Assembly (NCBI RefSeq): GCF_002954715.1
Contig: NZ_MSCP01000001.1
Location: forward strand, 1,183,030-1,247,029
DNA from: Aliivibrio sifiae
GTDB lineage: Bacteria > Pseudomonadota > Gammaproteobacteria > Enterobacterales > Vibrionaceae
Direction: 5' to 3'
Length of the DNA: 64,000 nt
Shown: positions 1-10,199 of the stretch, one piece after another
Layout of the letters: each line of letters begins with the position of its first letter
How positions within the stretch are numbered: position 1 is the stretch's first letter
Notes under the pieces: generated by a model
Seen by the model: the letters and a program-made list of their open reading frames with translations, nothing else
Told to the model about the DNA's origin: nothing
Databases searched by the model: none
Program-made: the position numbers and the translations under genes

Positions 1-1
1 A

Positions 2-79
2 CACAGCAAGGACTGTATCAAACTCTATATGGATCAATTCAAAGTTAATAGATTGGATATAAACCGTGGAAGACGCTAA
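2..79 (+). CDS. 3' end of an upstream gene (partial)
   Basis: An open frame enters from the left edge and ends at a TAA at 77-79, giving the last 25 residues of a basic C-terminus ending in NRGRR. It would overlap the GTG start of letA by 14 bases, in keeping with the tight packing of letA and letB downstream. With so few residues no family can be named. It could also be a chance open frame. Confidence 0.35.
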   Translation, partial: HSKDCIKLYMDQFKVNRLDINRGRR

Positions 80-1292
80 ATTTCGTCGCTGCCACGGCTG
101 TGATCTTGTCGTTAAAGTAGCGAAGGTAGAAAGAAAGCAGAATGCACACTGCCCTCGCTGCAATACACAACTGTATCGTGGTAATCGAATTTCATTAAAC
201 AGTGATTTAGCTATCGCTATTGCTGCGTTGTTGCTATTTATACCTTCGCATTTCTTTCCTATGGTCACCATTCAATTGTTTGGTGTCATGATCCCTGCCA
301 CGCTGCCTTCAGGAACCATCACTCTAATGGGTGAAGGCTTTCCTATGCTTGGATTATTAATTTTATTTTGTAGCTCTATAGTTCCGTTTCTTGTTTGTGG
401 CTCGGTCGTTACTGCGCATTTAGCACTCAGACGAAAATGGTTTACTTTATTTAGAAGCAGCATTTCAACCATTCAGCATTTAAAGGATTGGATGATGTTG
501 GATGTTTTTCTCGTAAGCTTAGCTATTGCGTGTTTTAAAATACAAGATCATGCCGATATATTCATTGGTTCCGGTCTGTACGGTCTCATCCTACTGCAAT
601 TTGTTACCTCGTTATTATTAACACACGTGAGTGCAAGACGTTATTGGCGAGTATGGCAAAGAAAACATCAACAACATATTGAAGCACCAATTAGTGAGCC
701 CGAAGAGTCTGTTCATTGTGGGCATTGCCACTTCACACAACAAAAAGGCAGTCACTGTATCCGCTGTAAACGTCCGATACATTCAAGAAAACCAAAGTCC
801 ATACAGAAAACATGGACCTATTTACTTACTGCTGCAATATTTATCATTCCTGCAAATATTCTCTCTATCTCTATACTATTAACTAACGGTAAGCGATTAG
901 AAGATACAATATTTTCAGGGGTTGCAGGATTAATAAAAACCGATATGTATGGCATTGCCATTATCATCTTTGTTGCAAGTATCATTGTACCTGTCGCTAA
1001 AATTCTTGGCTTAGGCTATTTATTATTATGCGTTCAATTTAAACGAACCGTTTTTCATCGTCAAAGAATGTCAATATATGTGGCCGTAAAATGGATAGGT
1101 AAATGGTCCGTAATGGATTTGTTTGTAATCTCGATTATGATGACATTAATCGATCGTGGACAAATTCTAGATTTCACTCCCGGCCTTGGTGCCGTTGCCT
1201 TTGGCTTAGTTGTGGTATTCACCATGCTAGCCGCTGAAAGTTTTGATTCTCGTTTAATTTGGGATAATTATGAGCGAAGCAAAAAATCTTGA
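66..1292 (+). CDS. letA: LetA (YebS/PqiA family) inner-membrane protein
   Basis: Inner-membrane partner of the MCE tunnel protein LetB, acting in lipid transport between inner and outer membranes. The 408-residue protein shows the paired PqiA architecture: a zinc-ribbon-like CxxC pair near residue 9 (CHGC) and residue 29 (CPRC), four membrane segments, then a second CxxC pair near 219 (CGHC) and 232 (CIRC) and four more segments. The start is a GTG. The next gene begins inside its last codons (23-base overlap), so the two are co-translated. The order letA-letB-rsmF matches yebS-yebT-yebU of enterobacteria. The family assignment is firm; the lipid-transport role is known from the family. Confidence 0.93.
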   Translation: MEDAKFRRCHGCDLVVKVAKVERKQNAHCPRCNTQLYRGNRISLNSDLAIAIAALLLFIPSHFFPMVTIQLFGVMIPATLPSGTITLMGEGFPMLGLLILFCSSIVPFLVCGSVVTAHLALRRKWFTLFRSSISTIQHLKDWMMLDVFLVSLAIACFKIQDHADIFIGSGLYGLILLQFVTSLLLTHVSARRYWRVWQRKHQQHIEAPISEPEESVHCGHCHFTQQKGSHCIRCKRPIHSRKPKSIQKTWTYLLTAAIFIIPANILSISILLTNGKRLEDTIFSGVAGLIKTDMYGIAIIIFVASIIVPVAKILGLGYLLLCVQFKRTVFHRQRMSIYVAVKWIGKWSVMDLFVISIMMTLIDRGQILDFTPGLGAVAFGLVVVFTMLAAESFDSRLIWDNYERSKKS

Positions 1293-3906
1293 TTCATCTA
1301 TTGAACAAGTAAACATCAAAAACGAACGAGGGATATCTCCACTTTGGATGCTACCCCTTCTTGCCCTATGTCTTGGGGGCTGGTTAGTTTATTCTGCTTT
1401 TATGGAAGCAGGCCAACGTGTTCAAATCTATTTTGATGATGCGCAAGGTTTGATTGCCGGTCGCACGACCATTCGTTATCAAGGTCTTGAAGTCGGTATG
1501 GTGAAAAACATCACGTTATCTGAAGACCTGTCTAATATTTATGTCGATGCAGATATTTATCCAGAAGCATCAAGTCTCCTGAAAGATAACACTCAGTTTT
1601 GGCTTGTTAAGCCTCAAGCCTCTTTAACCGGTATCTCAGGGTTAGATGCATTGGTTTCCGGTAACTACATCGCTATTTTACCCGGTTCAGGTGAGGCAAA
1701 AACGACATTTACGGCATTAGCAAACTCTCCTGCGATACAGCCAGATACCACTGGATTAAGTGTCACTTTAAGATCTAAAGATTTAGGTTCTATTTCTGTT
1801 GGTTCAAAAATCTATTACAAAAAAATCCCAATTGGTGAAGTGTATAATTTCAAATTAGACCAAGAAACCGATAACGTTCGAATTAAAGCACTTATCCAAG
1901 AAGACTACGCGCATTTAATTACGTCAAAAAGCCGTTTTTGGAATGCGAGTGGCATTGGTGCTAATATTGGTTTTAATGGTGTTGATGTACAGTTTGAAAG
2001 CTTATCTGCATTAATTGGAGGCGCCATAGCCGTCGATTCACCTGACGATGGTGCTGAAATAGAAAATGGTAAAGAGTTCCGCCTTTATTCCAACATTAAA
2101 ACGGCTGGTCGTGGTATTCCCATCAAAATAACATTGCCTGATAACAACCAAGTCAGCCCTAATGGTTCTGCGATTATGTATCGTGGCCTTGAAATTGGTC
2201 AAATCAACAGCTTAAAACTGTCTGATGATAAAAAAGACATCATCGCTTCTGCCACTATTGAGCCTTCTTTTAGTGATTACCTTAATAATGGTTCTCGCTT
2301 TGTGCTTGAAGAAGCTAAGTTAGGTCTTTCTGGTGTAGAAAATATTGGTAACCTTGTTCGTGGTAATTTCCTTACTTTAATCCCTGGTAACGGTGAAAAA
2401 TCACGAGCATTCACTGCGGTAAGAAAACCAGAACTTATCAAGCAAGATGCAAAAGCACTTACCTTTTCATTGTATGCCGACCGCTCTTTTGGGTTAACAC
2501 CAGATACCACAATCTTATATAAAGGTATTAAAGTTGGCTCAGTAACTCACGTTGCCTTGGTTAATGATCAAGTGAAATTCGATGTAATGATTTTTGAAAA
2601 ATACAAACATCTAATTAAATCTAACAACAAATTCTTTGTCTCTGGCAGCGTTTCAGCAGAGTTAACTGACTCTGGTGTCAATATTGATATCCCACCAACG
2701 CAAGCGTTAATCTCAGGTTCAATAAGCTTCACCAGTGAAGGCAAAGGCTACAAACAAAAAAGCTATACTTTATTTAAAAATAATTCTCTTGCAGAGCTAG
2801 CACAGTTCAAGACGGAGAAGAGTACTGAATTGACTCTATTTAGCCCTGAGTTACCGCCTATTACTAAGAACAGCCCTATTTTATATCGTAATCTTGTGGT
2901 CGGAAAAATTACCGATTTCAGCTTAGGTAATGATGGCGTCAACATTAAAGTAAACATTGAAAAGCAATACGCACACTTAATCCAAGACGATACTGTATTT
3001 TGGAACTACTCCGGCGTGAATGTCGAAGCAAGTTTAAGTGGTGTGAATATTCAAGCGGCACCACTTATGTCAATGATCCGGGGTGGTATTGGTTTTGACA
3101 ATATGCAAGGCGTCGAAAATAAATTAGGCAAAAAATGGAAACTGTACTCAAACCTATCTGAAGCACAAGAATTTGGTAAAATCATTGCCTTTACTGCGAA
3201 AGACAGTAACTCCATATCAAAAGGAACCTTAATTAAGTACAAAGGTGTTTCTGTTGGTGAGATAAGTAGAATTACACCAAACTTTAAGCAAGGTAATGTT
3301 TATGTACAAGCTCGTATCTATCCTGAATACGTAGATCAAATTGCCGTATCTGGCAGCCATTTTTGGGTTGTTAAACCAAACATCAGCCTCTCTGGTGCTG
3401 AAAATTTAGACACATTACTTGGCAGTTATATTCAAGTAACTCCTGGTGATGGAAAAGCTCGAACTCAATTTAGCTTAACAGACCAACCTCAAAGTAATGA
3501 GTATATCTCTTATACTTTAGAGTCTATTACACGCGGCTCTGTAAAAGTGGGCACTCCTATTTTATTTAGAGAAATGGAAGTTGGAGAAGTAACCGATGTT
3601 AAATTAGGTGATTTATCCGACCGTGTTATTTTCACTATCGGCATTGATCCTGACTTTGGATACCTTGTACGTGAAAATACCGTTTTTTGGAATGTATCTG
3701 GTGTAAATATGTCAATAGGCTTAAGCGGGGCAAAAGTACAGGCTGGTACCGTTGATAGCATCTTACGTGGTGGTATTGCATTCTCGACTCCTGATGATGA
3801 AGCATTACAACCGAAAGCAAAAGCAAACAAATCGTATTTATTATATAAATCAGCTGAAGAAGATTGGCCTTTGTGGAATGCAGCAATACCGAATCCAAAC
3901 AAATAA
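1270..3906 (+). CDS. letB: LetB (YebT) multi-MCE-domain lipid transport tunnel protein
   Basis: Periplasm-spanning MCE protein that forms a stacked hexameric tunnel for lipids between the membranes. At 878 residues it is almost the length of E. coli LetB (877), which has seven MCE domains. One N-terminal membrane anchor (about residues 23-42, beginning PLWMLPLLAL) is followed by repeated MCE units, each carrying a motif like YRGLEIGQI or YKGVSVGEI and a loop ending in LIGG, LIPG or LRGG. Start and the last 23 bases of letA overlap, indicating translational coupling. A strong intrinsic terminator follows. Confidence 0.95.
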   Translation: MSEAKNLDSSIEQVNIKNERGISPLWMLPLLALCLGGWLVYSAFMEAGQRVQIYFDDAQGLIAGRTTIRYQGLEVGMVKNITLSEDLSNIYVDADIYPEASSLLKDNTQFWLVKPQASLTGISGLDALVSGNYIAILPGSGEAKTTFTALANSPAIQPDTTGLSVTLRSKDLGSISVGSKIYYKKIPIGEVYNFKLDQETDNVRIKALIQEDYAHLITSKSRFWNASGIGANIGFNGVDVQFESLSALIGGAIAVDSPDDGAEIENGKEFRLYSNIKTAGRGIPIKITLPDNNQVSPNGSAIMYRGLEIGQINSLKLSDDKKDIIASATIEPSFSDYLNNGSRFVLEEAKLGLSGVENIGNLVRGNFLTLIPGNGEKSRAFTAVRKPELIKQDAKALTFSLYADRSFGLTPDTTILYKGIKVGSVTHVALVNDQVKFDVMIFEKYKHLIKSNNKFFVSGSVSAELTDSGVNIDIPPTQALISGSISFTSEGKGYKQKSYTLFKNNSLAELAQFKTEKSTELTLFSPELPPITKNSPILYRNLVVGKITDFSLGNDGVNIKVNIEKQYAHLIQDDTVFWNYSGVNVEASLSGVNIQAAPLMSMIRGGIGFDNMQGVENKLGKKWKLYSNLSEAQEFGKIIAFTAKDSNSISKGTLIKYKGVSVGEISRITPNFKQGNVYVQARIYPEYVDQIAVSGSHFWVVKPNISLSGAENLDTLLGSYIQVTPGDGKARTQFSLTDQPQSNEYISYTLESITRGSVKVGTPILFREMEVGEVTDVKLGDLSDRVIFTIGIDPDFGYLVRENTVFWNVSGVNMSIGLSGAKVQAGTVDSILRGGIAFSTPDDEALQPKAKANKSYLLYKSAEEDWPLWNAAIPNPNK

Positions 3907-3930
3907 TATACCAATAAAATAGTTAAATTC

Positions 3931-3965
3931 AGGCAACCAAACTTCACATTGGTTGCCTTTTTTTA
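3931..3965 (+). terminator. Rho-independent terminator after letB
   Basis: The stem AGGCAACCA (3931-3939) pairs with TGGTTGCCT (3950-3958) and is followed by a run of T. It closes the letAB unit before rsmF. Confidence 0.9.
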
Positions 3966-4067
3966 TTTAAGCCCTTAATTTACCCTATAATCTACAGATT
4001 CCATTTAGACAATACTGTTAATTGCGTTTACACTCCCTGCCATAACATCATCCTATGAGATTCATTC

Positions 4068-5489
4068 GTGCACGATAATATTTTTCTACCTGAAGCCTTC
4101 TTAGCACAAGTACAGGAAACCATGCCTTCCCATCTTTCAATGGAAGACTTTGTTGCCGCTTGTAAACGCCCTTTACGCCGTAGCATTCGTGTAAATACAT
4201 TAAAAAACAGTGTAGAAGAATTTAAACAGCGCGCCGATGAAAAACAATGGAAGCTAGAACCCGTTCCTTGGTGTGATACAGGTTTTTGGATCACTCGACC
4301 AGAAACAGACACTGTAAAATTAGGCAGTACTGCTGAACACATGTCAGGGCTATTCTATATTCAAGAAGCAAGCTCTATGATGCCTGTTACCGCATTATTG
4401 AAAGATAATGATGATATTGAAATGGCCTTAGATATGGCTTCAGCTCCGGGTTCTAAAACGACACAACTTGCCGCAGGAATGAAAAACCAAGGAGCACTTG
4501 TTGCCAATGAGTTTTCCTCAAGCCGTGTAAAAGTGTTGTGTTCTAACGTTCAACGTTGTGGCGTAAGTAACGTTGCCCTTACCCATTTTGATGGCCGAGT
4601 ATTCGGTGGTTGGTTACCTGAAACCTTCGATTCTATTTTATTAGATGCGCCTTGTTCTGGAGAAGGAACTATCCGTAAAGATCCAGATGCCATGCATAAC
4701 TGGAGCCCAGAGTCAGTCATTGAAATTGGTGATACTCAACGCGATCTCATCGAAAGTGCTTTTCATGCCCTTAAACCGGGTGGCGTAATGGTTTATTCGA
4801 CTTGTACGTTAAATCATCAAGAAAACCAGAATATTTGCCAACACTTAGTAGAGCAATTTGGTGACGCGGTCACGTTTGAGCCTTTGGGTGATCTTTTTGA
4901 AAATGCAGAAAAAGCCTTAACTAAAGAAGGTTTTTTGCATATCTACCCGCAGATCTTTGATAGTGAAGGTTTCTTTGTTGCTAAAATCCGAAAGAATTCA
5001 GCAACGGTAGCACCTGAAGTTAAAAAGCGTTTAGGTAAATTCCCATTTTCACTCGCATCAAGCAAAGAAATCAAAGACATTGAAGCAGAATTAAAAACGA
5101 CATTAGCACTTTCTGTTCCAGAAACGAATGAATTATGGATCCGCGACAAAGAAGTATGGGCTTTCCCTAAACGTATGAAACCATTAATTGGTGAAATGCG
5201 TTATCACCGTATTGGCTTTAAACTCGCGGAAACTCATAAGAAGGGTTACCGCTGGCAGCATGAAGCTATTATGGCTTTAGCTGATACAAATAACCCTACT
5301 GCTTGTGAACTGACCACTGAACAAGCTCGTGAATGGTATATGGGTCGTGACGTACGTCCTGAATCGATAGGTAAAGGCGAAACTATTGTCACTTACTGCG
5401 GAGCAGTCATTGGCTTAGGAAAATGGGTTGGTAATCGAATTAAAAATGGCTTACCTAGAGAGTTAGTTCGTGACGGTAATTTATTTTAA
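4068..5489 (+). CDS. rsmF: 16S rRNA m5C1407 methyltransferase RsmF
   Basis: SAM-dependent RNA methyltransferase of the NOL1/NOP2/Sun family that makes 5-methylcytosine at position 1407 of 16S rRNA. The 473-residue protein is close to E. coli RsmF (YebU). Visible motifs are the SAM-binding segment [15 protein letters not shown] (about residues 124-138), the cysteine motif [16 protein letters not shown] (about 190-205) and the catalytic [12 protein letters not shown] (about 242-253). The C-terminal part fits the PUA-like RNA-binding region. The start is a GTG. The position after letAB matches yebU in other gammaproteobacteria. Confidence 0.95.
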   Translation: MHDNIFLPEAFLAQVQETMPSHLSMEDFVAACKRPLRRSIRVNTLKNSVEEFKQRADEKQWKLEPVPWCDTGFWITRPETDTVKLGSTAEHMSGLFYIQEASSMMPVTALLKDNDDIEMALDMASAPGSKTTQLAAGMKNQGALVANEFSSSRVKVLCSNVQRCGVSNVALTHFDGRVFGGWLPETFDSILLDAPCSGEGTIRKDPDAMHNWSPESVIEIGDTQRDLIESAFHALKPGGVMVYSTCTLNHQENQNICQHLVEQFGDAVTFEPLGDLFENAEKALTKEGFLHIYPQIFDSEGFFVAKIRKNSATVAPEVKKRLGKFPFSLASSKEIKDIEAELKTTLALSVPETNELWIRDKEVWAFPKRMKPLIGEMRYHRIGFKLAETHKKGYRWQHEAIMALADTNNPTACELTTEQAREWYMGRDVRPESIGKGETIVTYCGAVIGLGKWVGNRIKNGLPRELVRDGNLF

Positions 5490-5576
5490 ATACACGATCT
5501 AGAACCATCGTACAGCTCATCCAATTCAGATAAGCTGTACGAGTTGGTTAGATACAGACAATTTAGGGATATGGAC

Positions 5577-6752
5577 ATGCCTTCGCAGTATAGAATAAAA
5601 AGGATTGTTGAAATCGGAGACACATTACATCGATGTGGCTGCGCTCCCTACAAAGTAGAGCGTTACACTACTTTTTATGCCAATAAGCATGGTGTAAATT
5701 GTATGATCCAAGCAACTCCTACCGCAATTAATTACCAATTTCCCGACGACAATAATGCCGTCATTTTAAAAAGGCATAAACCTGCCAGTATTGATTTGGG
5801 CTTACTCGCCAATACAATTATCCGTTTGCAACAACCATTAACAGAAAACCCACCGCCACCAGCAGAAAGTGTATTCTTTCCTACATGGATTATCGCCCTT
5901 GCTAATGTATGTATTCCCCCCGCTTTCTTAATGCTAGTCGGCTCAACTTATGAAGCACTATGGGTCAGTTTTTTACTTGGGTTTGTTGTATGGGCCTGCC
6001 AAGCAATTTGTACCAAACGACGCAGTCTTGCGGTTGAATTCTTCAGTGCTGTTATTGTCACCCTCATCGTTACTTTCATTGCTAGTCTAGGCGTTCCCAT
6101 CCCTGTTCTTGGTCTTTGTATCGCCGCTATCGTTCTCTTTGTTCCCGGGCTTTCTATTGCCAATGCTTTAGAGTGTTTAGCCTTTAATGATTTGGTTTCA
6201 GGTACTAGCTTGCTTGGCCAATGCTTCCTTACTCTTATTAAGCTTTTTATTGGGATCATTATCGGTCTTCATATTGGTGAGGCTCTATGGGGTGTACCTG
6301 AATCCATTGACTACCAAAATGAATTTCCATTGTGGCTACAAATTGTAGGACTTCCATTAATTTCATTTTCGATTGGTGTCATGTTTAAAGCAAGGCCTAT
6401 AGATATGGTTTATAGCTTACCAGTAGCAATATTGGGAATGTGGGGACCATTCTATCTTGGCTTTGATGGCGGTTGGGTTGTTGGTACTTGGGTAACGACA
6501 GTATTGATCACCTTATATGGCACTTGGATCGCTAAAAAATTAGATTTAACTGGCATCATTTTTATCATGCAAGGGATTATTATTTTAGTTCCAGGGAGCA
6601 GAGTCCTAGTCAGTGCCAGTCAAAGCGTTTTTAATGCTTCAATCCTACCGATTCCAAGTATTGGTTTATCTGCCCTATTTATGTTTTCAGCTATCGTTGC
6701 AGGACAAGTCACAGCCTATTCAATCTATTCACCCAAAATAGACCGCGACTAA
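5577..6752 (+). CDS. ThrE-family threonine/serine exporter
   Basis: Integral membrane protein with the DUF1212/ThrE_2 architecture: an N-terminal soluble region with the typical GDTLHRCGCAPYKVERY segment, followed by about ten hydrophobic segments. The family includes Corynebacterium ThrE, an exporter of threonine and serine driven by the proton gradient; the substrate here is inferred. I prefer the ATG at 5577 because AGGG at 5565-5568 is well spaced from it. An upstream TTG at 5544 and ATG at 5571 are alternatives. The product is 391 residues. A shared terminator separates it from convergent efpL. Confidence 0.85.
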   Translation: MPSQYRIKRIVEIGDTLHRCGCAPYKVERYTTFYANKHGVNCMIQATPTAINYQFPDDNNAVILKRHKPASIDLGLLANTIIRLQQPLTENPPPPAESVFFPTWIIALANVCIPPAFLMLVGSTYEALWVSFLLGFVVWACQAICTKRRSLAVEFFSAVIVTLIVTFIASLGVPIPVLGLCIAAIVLFVPGLSIANALECLAFNDLVSGTSLLGQCFLTLIKLFIGIIIGLHIGEALWGVPESIDYQNEFPLWLQIVGLPLISFSIGVMFKARPIDMVYSLPVAILGMWGPFYLGFDGGWVVGTWVTTVLITLYGTWIAKKLDLTGIIFIMQGIIILVPGSRVLVSASQSVFNASILPIPSIGLSALFMFSAIVAGQVTAYSIYSPKIDRD

Positions 6753-6775
6753 TTTTTAATATTACCAATATAAAA

Positions 6776-6808
6776 AAGGCCAGAAACTCAATAAGCTTCT
6801 GGCCTTTA
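6776..6808. terminator. Bidirectional terminator between thrE-like gene and efpL
   Basis: AAAGGCCAGAA (6776-6786) pairs with TTCTGGCCTTT (6798-6808). A-rich and T-rich flanks allow it to end transcription from both sides of these convergent genes. Confidence 0.88.
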
Positions 6809-6833
6809 TTTTTACGATATTTACCGTTTTAAA

Positions 6834-7400
6834 TTATGCACGACTCATGAACTTGTGTTCAGTCGTGTTAATTTTCACTTTCTCACCGTTAGCGATATAT
6901 TCTGGAACTTGTACAGTTAAACCAGTTGTCATTGTTGCAGGCTTAGTACGAGCACTTGCAGACGCACCTTTAATTGAAGGTGCTGTATCAACGATAACTA
7001 AATCTACAGCTGAAGGTAATTCAATCGCAACTGGAGCACCATCAACGATAAGAATTTGAAGGCCTTGTGTCTCTTCAGAGATGAAAAGTAACTCTTCTTC
7101 AATCGCTTCTTTGTTAAAGTTGTATGGAGTGTAATCTTCTACATCCATGAAAACGTACTCATTACCATCAACATAAGAGAAAGTCGCACTACGACGGCTA
7201 AAATCAGCTAAAGTGATAATATCATCTGATTTAAAGCTCTCGTCTGCTTTAGAACCAGTTGCTACATCATACATACGCATACGGAATAACGTTGCGCCAG
7301 CGCGACCACTTGGTGTTAGCTTGCTGATTTCTTTAACGAAAAATACTTTACCGTTCAGTTCAATTGCTGAACCTTTTTTAATGTCACTTGCCTTTGGCAT
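6834..7400 (-). CDS. efpL: Elongation factor P-like protein EfpL (YeiP)
   Basis: Paralogue of elongation factor P that binds the ribosome between P and E sites and helps it through difficult peptide bonds. The 188-residue product has the three-barrel EF-P layout and aligns through [28 protein letters not shown] and the C-terminal [13 protein letters not shown] with E. coli YeiP. The tip loop reads [14 protein letters not shown], with arginine where EF-P has its modified lysine, the mark of the YeiP/EfpL subgroup. It is transcribed alone and ends at the shared terminator. Confidence 0.95.
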   Translation of the reverse strand: MPKASDIKKGSAIELNGKVFFVKEISKLTPSGRAGATLFRMRMYDVATGSKADESFKSDDIITLADFSRRSATFSYVDGNEYVFMDVEDYTPYNFNKEAIEEELLFISEETQGLQILIVDGAPVAIELPSAVDLVIVDTAPSIKGASASARTKPATMTTGLTVQVPEYIANGEKVKINTTEHKFMSRA

Positions 7401-7496
7401 GATAAAAAATCCATAAATAATTGGTAAGTGGAAAATACCATGAACTTTTTATATCTCCAATAATTATGTGCTTGAAACTCGCGATTTATCGACTAT

Positions 7497-8390
7497 TTAT
7501 TGGGCTCTTGACTCAATCATTGCTTCTTTTCGGCCTTGCTGCCAAGATCGCAACATAGTTACCGCAGTATAGAGAACAACAAAAGATACTAACCAAGCAA
7601 GCATTTCAACATCTAATGATTTTACGATAAAGGCTGCGATGAACACACCAATAGAGCCCGTAACCACCACCACTAATGCTGCTCTTGAATTCAATGCTTC
7701 TTTTTGAATGAAATTACCTGATGAGAAGAAGCATAAAAATGCGCATGAACACATCATGATCGGAAATGCCGCCAATGGATTCATCCCTAATAGATAGATC
7801 ATAGTCATGCATGGCGCATATAAACCGATTCCGACGGTCATCAATGCCCCAAAGATAAAATTACCGATAACAGCAATAATTAACTTTTCACCAGATAAAC
7901 CAAGAGCATCACCACCTAATGGGAATAGATGAAATTGACCAGCAAACATCAGTAATGCAACAACAAATAATGCACCAGTCATTATTAAACGAATAAGCTG
8001 ACGATCAAAATTAGAAACTAGACGAGCACCAATTGTTGCACCCGCACACGCAGCAACAATTAAGCTAAGCAACGTAGTTAAATCTACATTGACTGCGGTC
8101 AAAAATATCAAAGCTTGAAATACCGTCGCCATGGTTGCTTGAGCATTCATTGTGCCGGGTAAGTCTTTATCATCAAGAAGTTTAAATTGCTTATATCCTG
8201 CTGTTTTTATCGCAAAACTGCCAACACCTAACGTATCAAAAAAGTTAGCCACACCACCAATTAAACCAATAGCCCATATATTGGTCTGCTTCTCAGATTC
8301 TCTTTTTTTCATCCATAATTTAATAAGCATATAAAGAAAGATAATGCCTCCAATAACTAGGCTAATCTGTAAGAGCAAAAGAACGGTCAT
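7497..8390 (-). CDS. TauE/SafE (TSUP) family permease
   Basis: A 297-residue, very hydrophobic protein with about eight membrane segments and the TSUP-type glycine- and proline-rich motifs, for example GLIGGVANFFDTLGVGSFA near residue 42 and GIGLYAPCMTMIYLLGMNP near 187. TSUP proteins move small sulfur or carbon anions such as sulfite or sulfoacetate; no substrate can be read from this sequence. The gene stands alone and is divergent from the periplasmic protein gene at 8676. The 285 bases between them carry no recognisable operator. Confidence 0.85.
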   Translation of the reverse strand: MTVLLLLQISLVIGGIIFLYMLIKLWMKKRESEKQTNIWAIGLIGGVANFFDTLGVGSFAIKTAGYKQFKLLDDKDLPGTMNAQATMATVFQALIFLTAVNVDLTTLLSLIVAACAGATIGARLVSNFDRQLIRLIMTGALFVVALLMFAGQFHLFPLGGDALGLSGEKLIIAVIGNFIFGALMTVGIGLYAPCMTMIYLLGMNPLAAFPIMMCSCAFLCFFSSGNFIQKEALNSRAALVVVVTGSIGVFIAAFIVKSLDVEMLAWLVSFVVLYTAVTMLRSWQQGRKEAMIESRAQ

Positions 8391-8675
8391 GATAATTCAC
8401 ACGATAGTAAGAAAGGCGCAAATAGTAATCCAGTTTTATCTTAAAAACCAGCCAACGCCCTTATAGCATAAGGCTTAGGTATTTATTCAAAATAACAATC
8501 AATCCATATAATTAACACCCAAGAACAAAATCATCATTAATATTGATATATAAGTCACCTCAACTTGAGAATATGTACTTTTCTTTGTTTTTTTATGGTT
8601 ATTTATAGGATGGTTTGATGTGTTAGTTTGAAAAAAAGTGATAGGTTTGTTGGTTAAACTTATAAATAAAAATCT

Positions 8676-9440
8676 ATGATGAAAAATAAACTATTATGCA
8701 TTTCAATGTTACTTGCCGCTTCATGCTCGGCTCACGCAGATCGCTTAAATGATATCCAAGAATCAGGAGTACTTCGTGTTGGTACCACTGGAGATTACAA
8801 GCCCTTCTCTTCGTTCGATGGGAAAAGCTACATTGGTTACGATATTGATGTGGCAAAACATGTCGCAACACAACTTGGGGTAAAACTAGAGTTAGTTAAG
8901 ACTTCTTGGAAAAACCTGATCCCTGATTTAAATGCCGATAAATATGATGTGGCTATGGGAGGAATAACCCGAAAAATGCAGCGTCAACTGCACGCAGAGC
9001 AAACTCAAGGTTACATGACTTTTGGTAAATGCTTTTTAGTTGCTAAAGGAAAATCTAAGCAGTTCAATACTATTGATAAAGTAAATACCGACAAAATTCA
9101 TGTTGGTATTAATATTGGTGGTACTAACGAAGTCTTTGCAGATACGCATTTACAAAAAGCCAGCTTCACACGCTATGAAAATAACTTAGATGTACCTCAA
9201 GCTGTTGCGACAGGAAAGATAGACGTTATGGTGACTGAAACACCTGAAGCTCTCTATTATCAGGCAACAGATAAGCGATTAGAAGCAACTCGATGTGAGA
9301 ACCCATTTACCAAAAGTCAATTTGGTTACCTTGTACCTAAAGGTGAACAAGAGCTATTAAATACAATGAATTTCATTATGGATGAAATGAAATTGAAAGG
9401 AATTGATGAAGAGCTAATGAAAAAAAATTCACTTCGATAA
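8676..9440 (+). CDS. Periplasmic PheC-like cyclohexadienyl dehydratase / solute-binding fold protein
   Basis: A 254-residue exported protein: signal peptide to about residue 22 (cut after SAHA), then a type II periplasmic-binding fold. The N-terminus (ESGVLRVGTTGDYKPFS), the SWKNLIPDL segment, and NIGGTNEVFA closely follow Pseudomonas PheC, the periplasmic cyclohexadienyl dehydratase that converts prephenate or arogenate to phenylpyruvate or phenylalanine. It also resembles amino-acid ABC binding proteins, but no permease or ATPase gene is nearby, which favours the enzyme. MVTETPEALYY occupies the place of the conserved MMTDAIEA of PheC. Which activity it has is uncertain. Confidence 0.75.
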   Translation: MMKNKLLCISMLLAASCSAHADRLNDIQESGVLRVGTTGDYKPFSSFDGKSYIGYDIDVAKHVATQLGVKLELVKTSWKNLIPDLNADKYDVAMGGITRKMQRQLHAEQTQGYMTFGKCFLVAKGKSKQFNTIDKVNTDKIHVGINIGGTNEVFADTHLQKASFTRYENNLDVPQAVATGKIDVMVTETPEALYYQATDKRLEATRCENPFTKSQFGYLVPKGEQELLNTMNFIMDEMKLKGIDEELMKKNSLR

Positions 9441-9465
9441 TCCTTAATTTTTAAAACCTAATTAT

Positions 9466-9506
9466 AAAAAAGAACGTAAAGATAACTATCAATACGTTCT
9501 TTTTTA
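9466..9506. terminator. Bidirectional terminator between convergent genes
   Basis: AAAAAAGAACGTA (from 9466) pairs with TACGTTCTTTTTT (9493-9505). It lies between the pheC-like gene and the convergent TVP38 gene and can serve both. Confidence 0.85.
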
Positions 9507-9513
9507 TTTAAGG

Positions 9514-10197
9514 TTATTCTGCTTTTATTCGTCTTTTTTGGATCAAATTAATCACAAATTTAATCGCAATTGGGAAGACCCCAAGTAACGCTAACGAACC
9601 TAATATTTGAGGAGAAATCAATCCAGATAACGACGTAATCTCTGATAGTTGTGTACCAGCATTAAGGTACACCATAGTTCCTGGTAGCATACCTAATTGA
9701 CTAAAGAGATAGAAGCGCCCTGCACTGATCTTCGTTAATCCCATGAGCAAGTTAATAACAAAAAATGGGAAAATAGGAATTAATCGTAGTGTGAGTAAGT
9801 AAAAAGCACCATCTCTCTCTACGCCTTGGTTGATAGGTACAAGTTTATCTTTAAATTTGTTATCTACCCACTCCCTTAGCAAATAACGACTGCTTAAAAA
9901 GGCAATAGTCGCGCCGATACTACTCGCAAAAGAAACCAGTAACAAACTCCACCAAAAACCGAATAGAGCTGCACCAAGTAATGTAACAACGGCTGCTCCT
10001 GGAATAGATAATGCAGTAACAACAACATAGGCAAAAAAGTAAGCTGCACTATAAAAGAAAAGATTTTCTTGTATGTCACTTTGAAGTGACTGATGAAAGC
10101 CTTTAATTTGTTCAAGTGTCAGTAGGTGCCCAAAATTAAAATACACTACAGAAAACGAAACCAATAAAACCGCCAATAAGATCAGTTTTTTATTCAT
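9514..10197 (-). CDS. TVP38/TMEM64 (DedA-like) membrane protein
   Basis: A 227-residue membrane protein with about five or six hydrophobic segments and the VTT/DedA domain: SIPGAAVVTLLGAALFGF near residue 64, a following GATIAFLSSRYLL, and RLIPIFPFFVINLLMGLTKI near 135. Proteins of this group are thought to act as lipid scramblases or in envelope homeostasis; the role here is inferred. It starts only two bases after the stop of the thioredoxin/glutaredoxin gene and so is its operon partner, under the TetR-type operator at 10799-10821. Confidence 0.85.
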   Translation of the reverse strand: MNKKLILLAVLLVSFSVVYFNFGHLLTLEQIKGFHQSLQSDIQENLFFYSAAYFFAYVVVTALSIPGAAVVTLLGAALFGFWWSLLLVSFASSIGATIAFLSSRYLLREWVDNKFKDKLVPINQGVERDGAFYLLTLRLIPIFPFFVINLLMGLTKISAGRFYLFSQLGMLPGTMVYLNAGTQLSEITSLSGLISPQILGSLALLGVFPIAIKFVINLIQKRRIKAE

Positions 10198-10199
10198 AA

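Noticed and set aside
3510..3947. Minus-strand open frame opposite the end of letB
   Set aside because: It is a shadow of the strong letB frame; its sequence lacks domains and a ribosome site.
8391..8675. Operator between TSUP and PheC-like genes
   Set aside because: Only AT-rich sequence without a clear palindrome.
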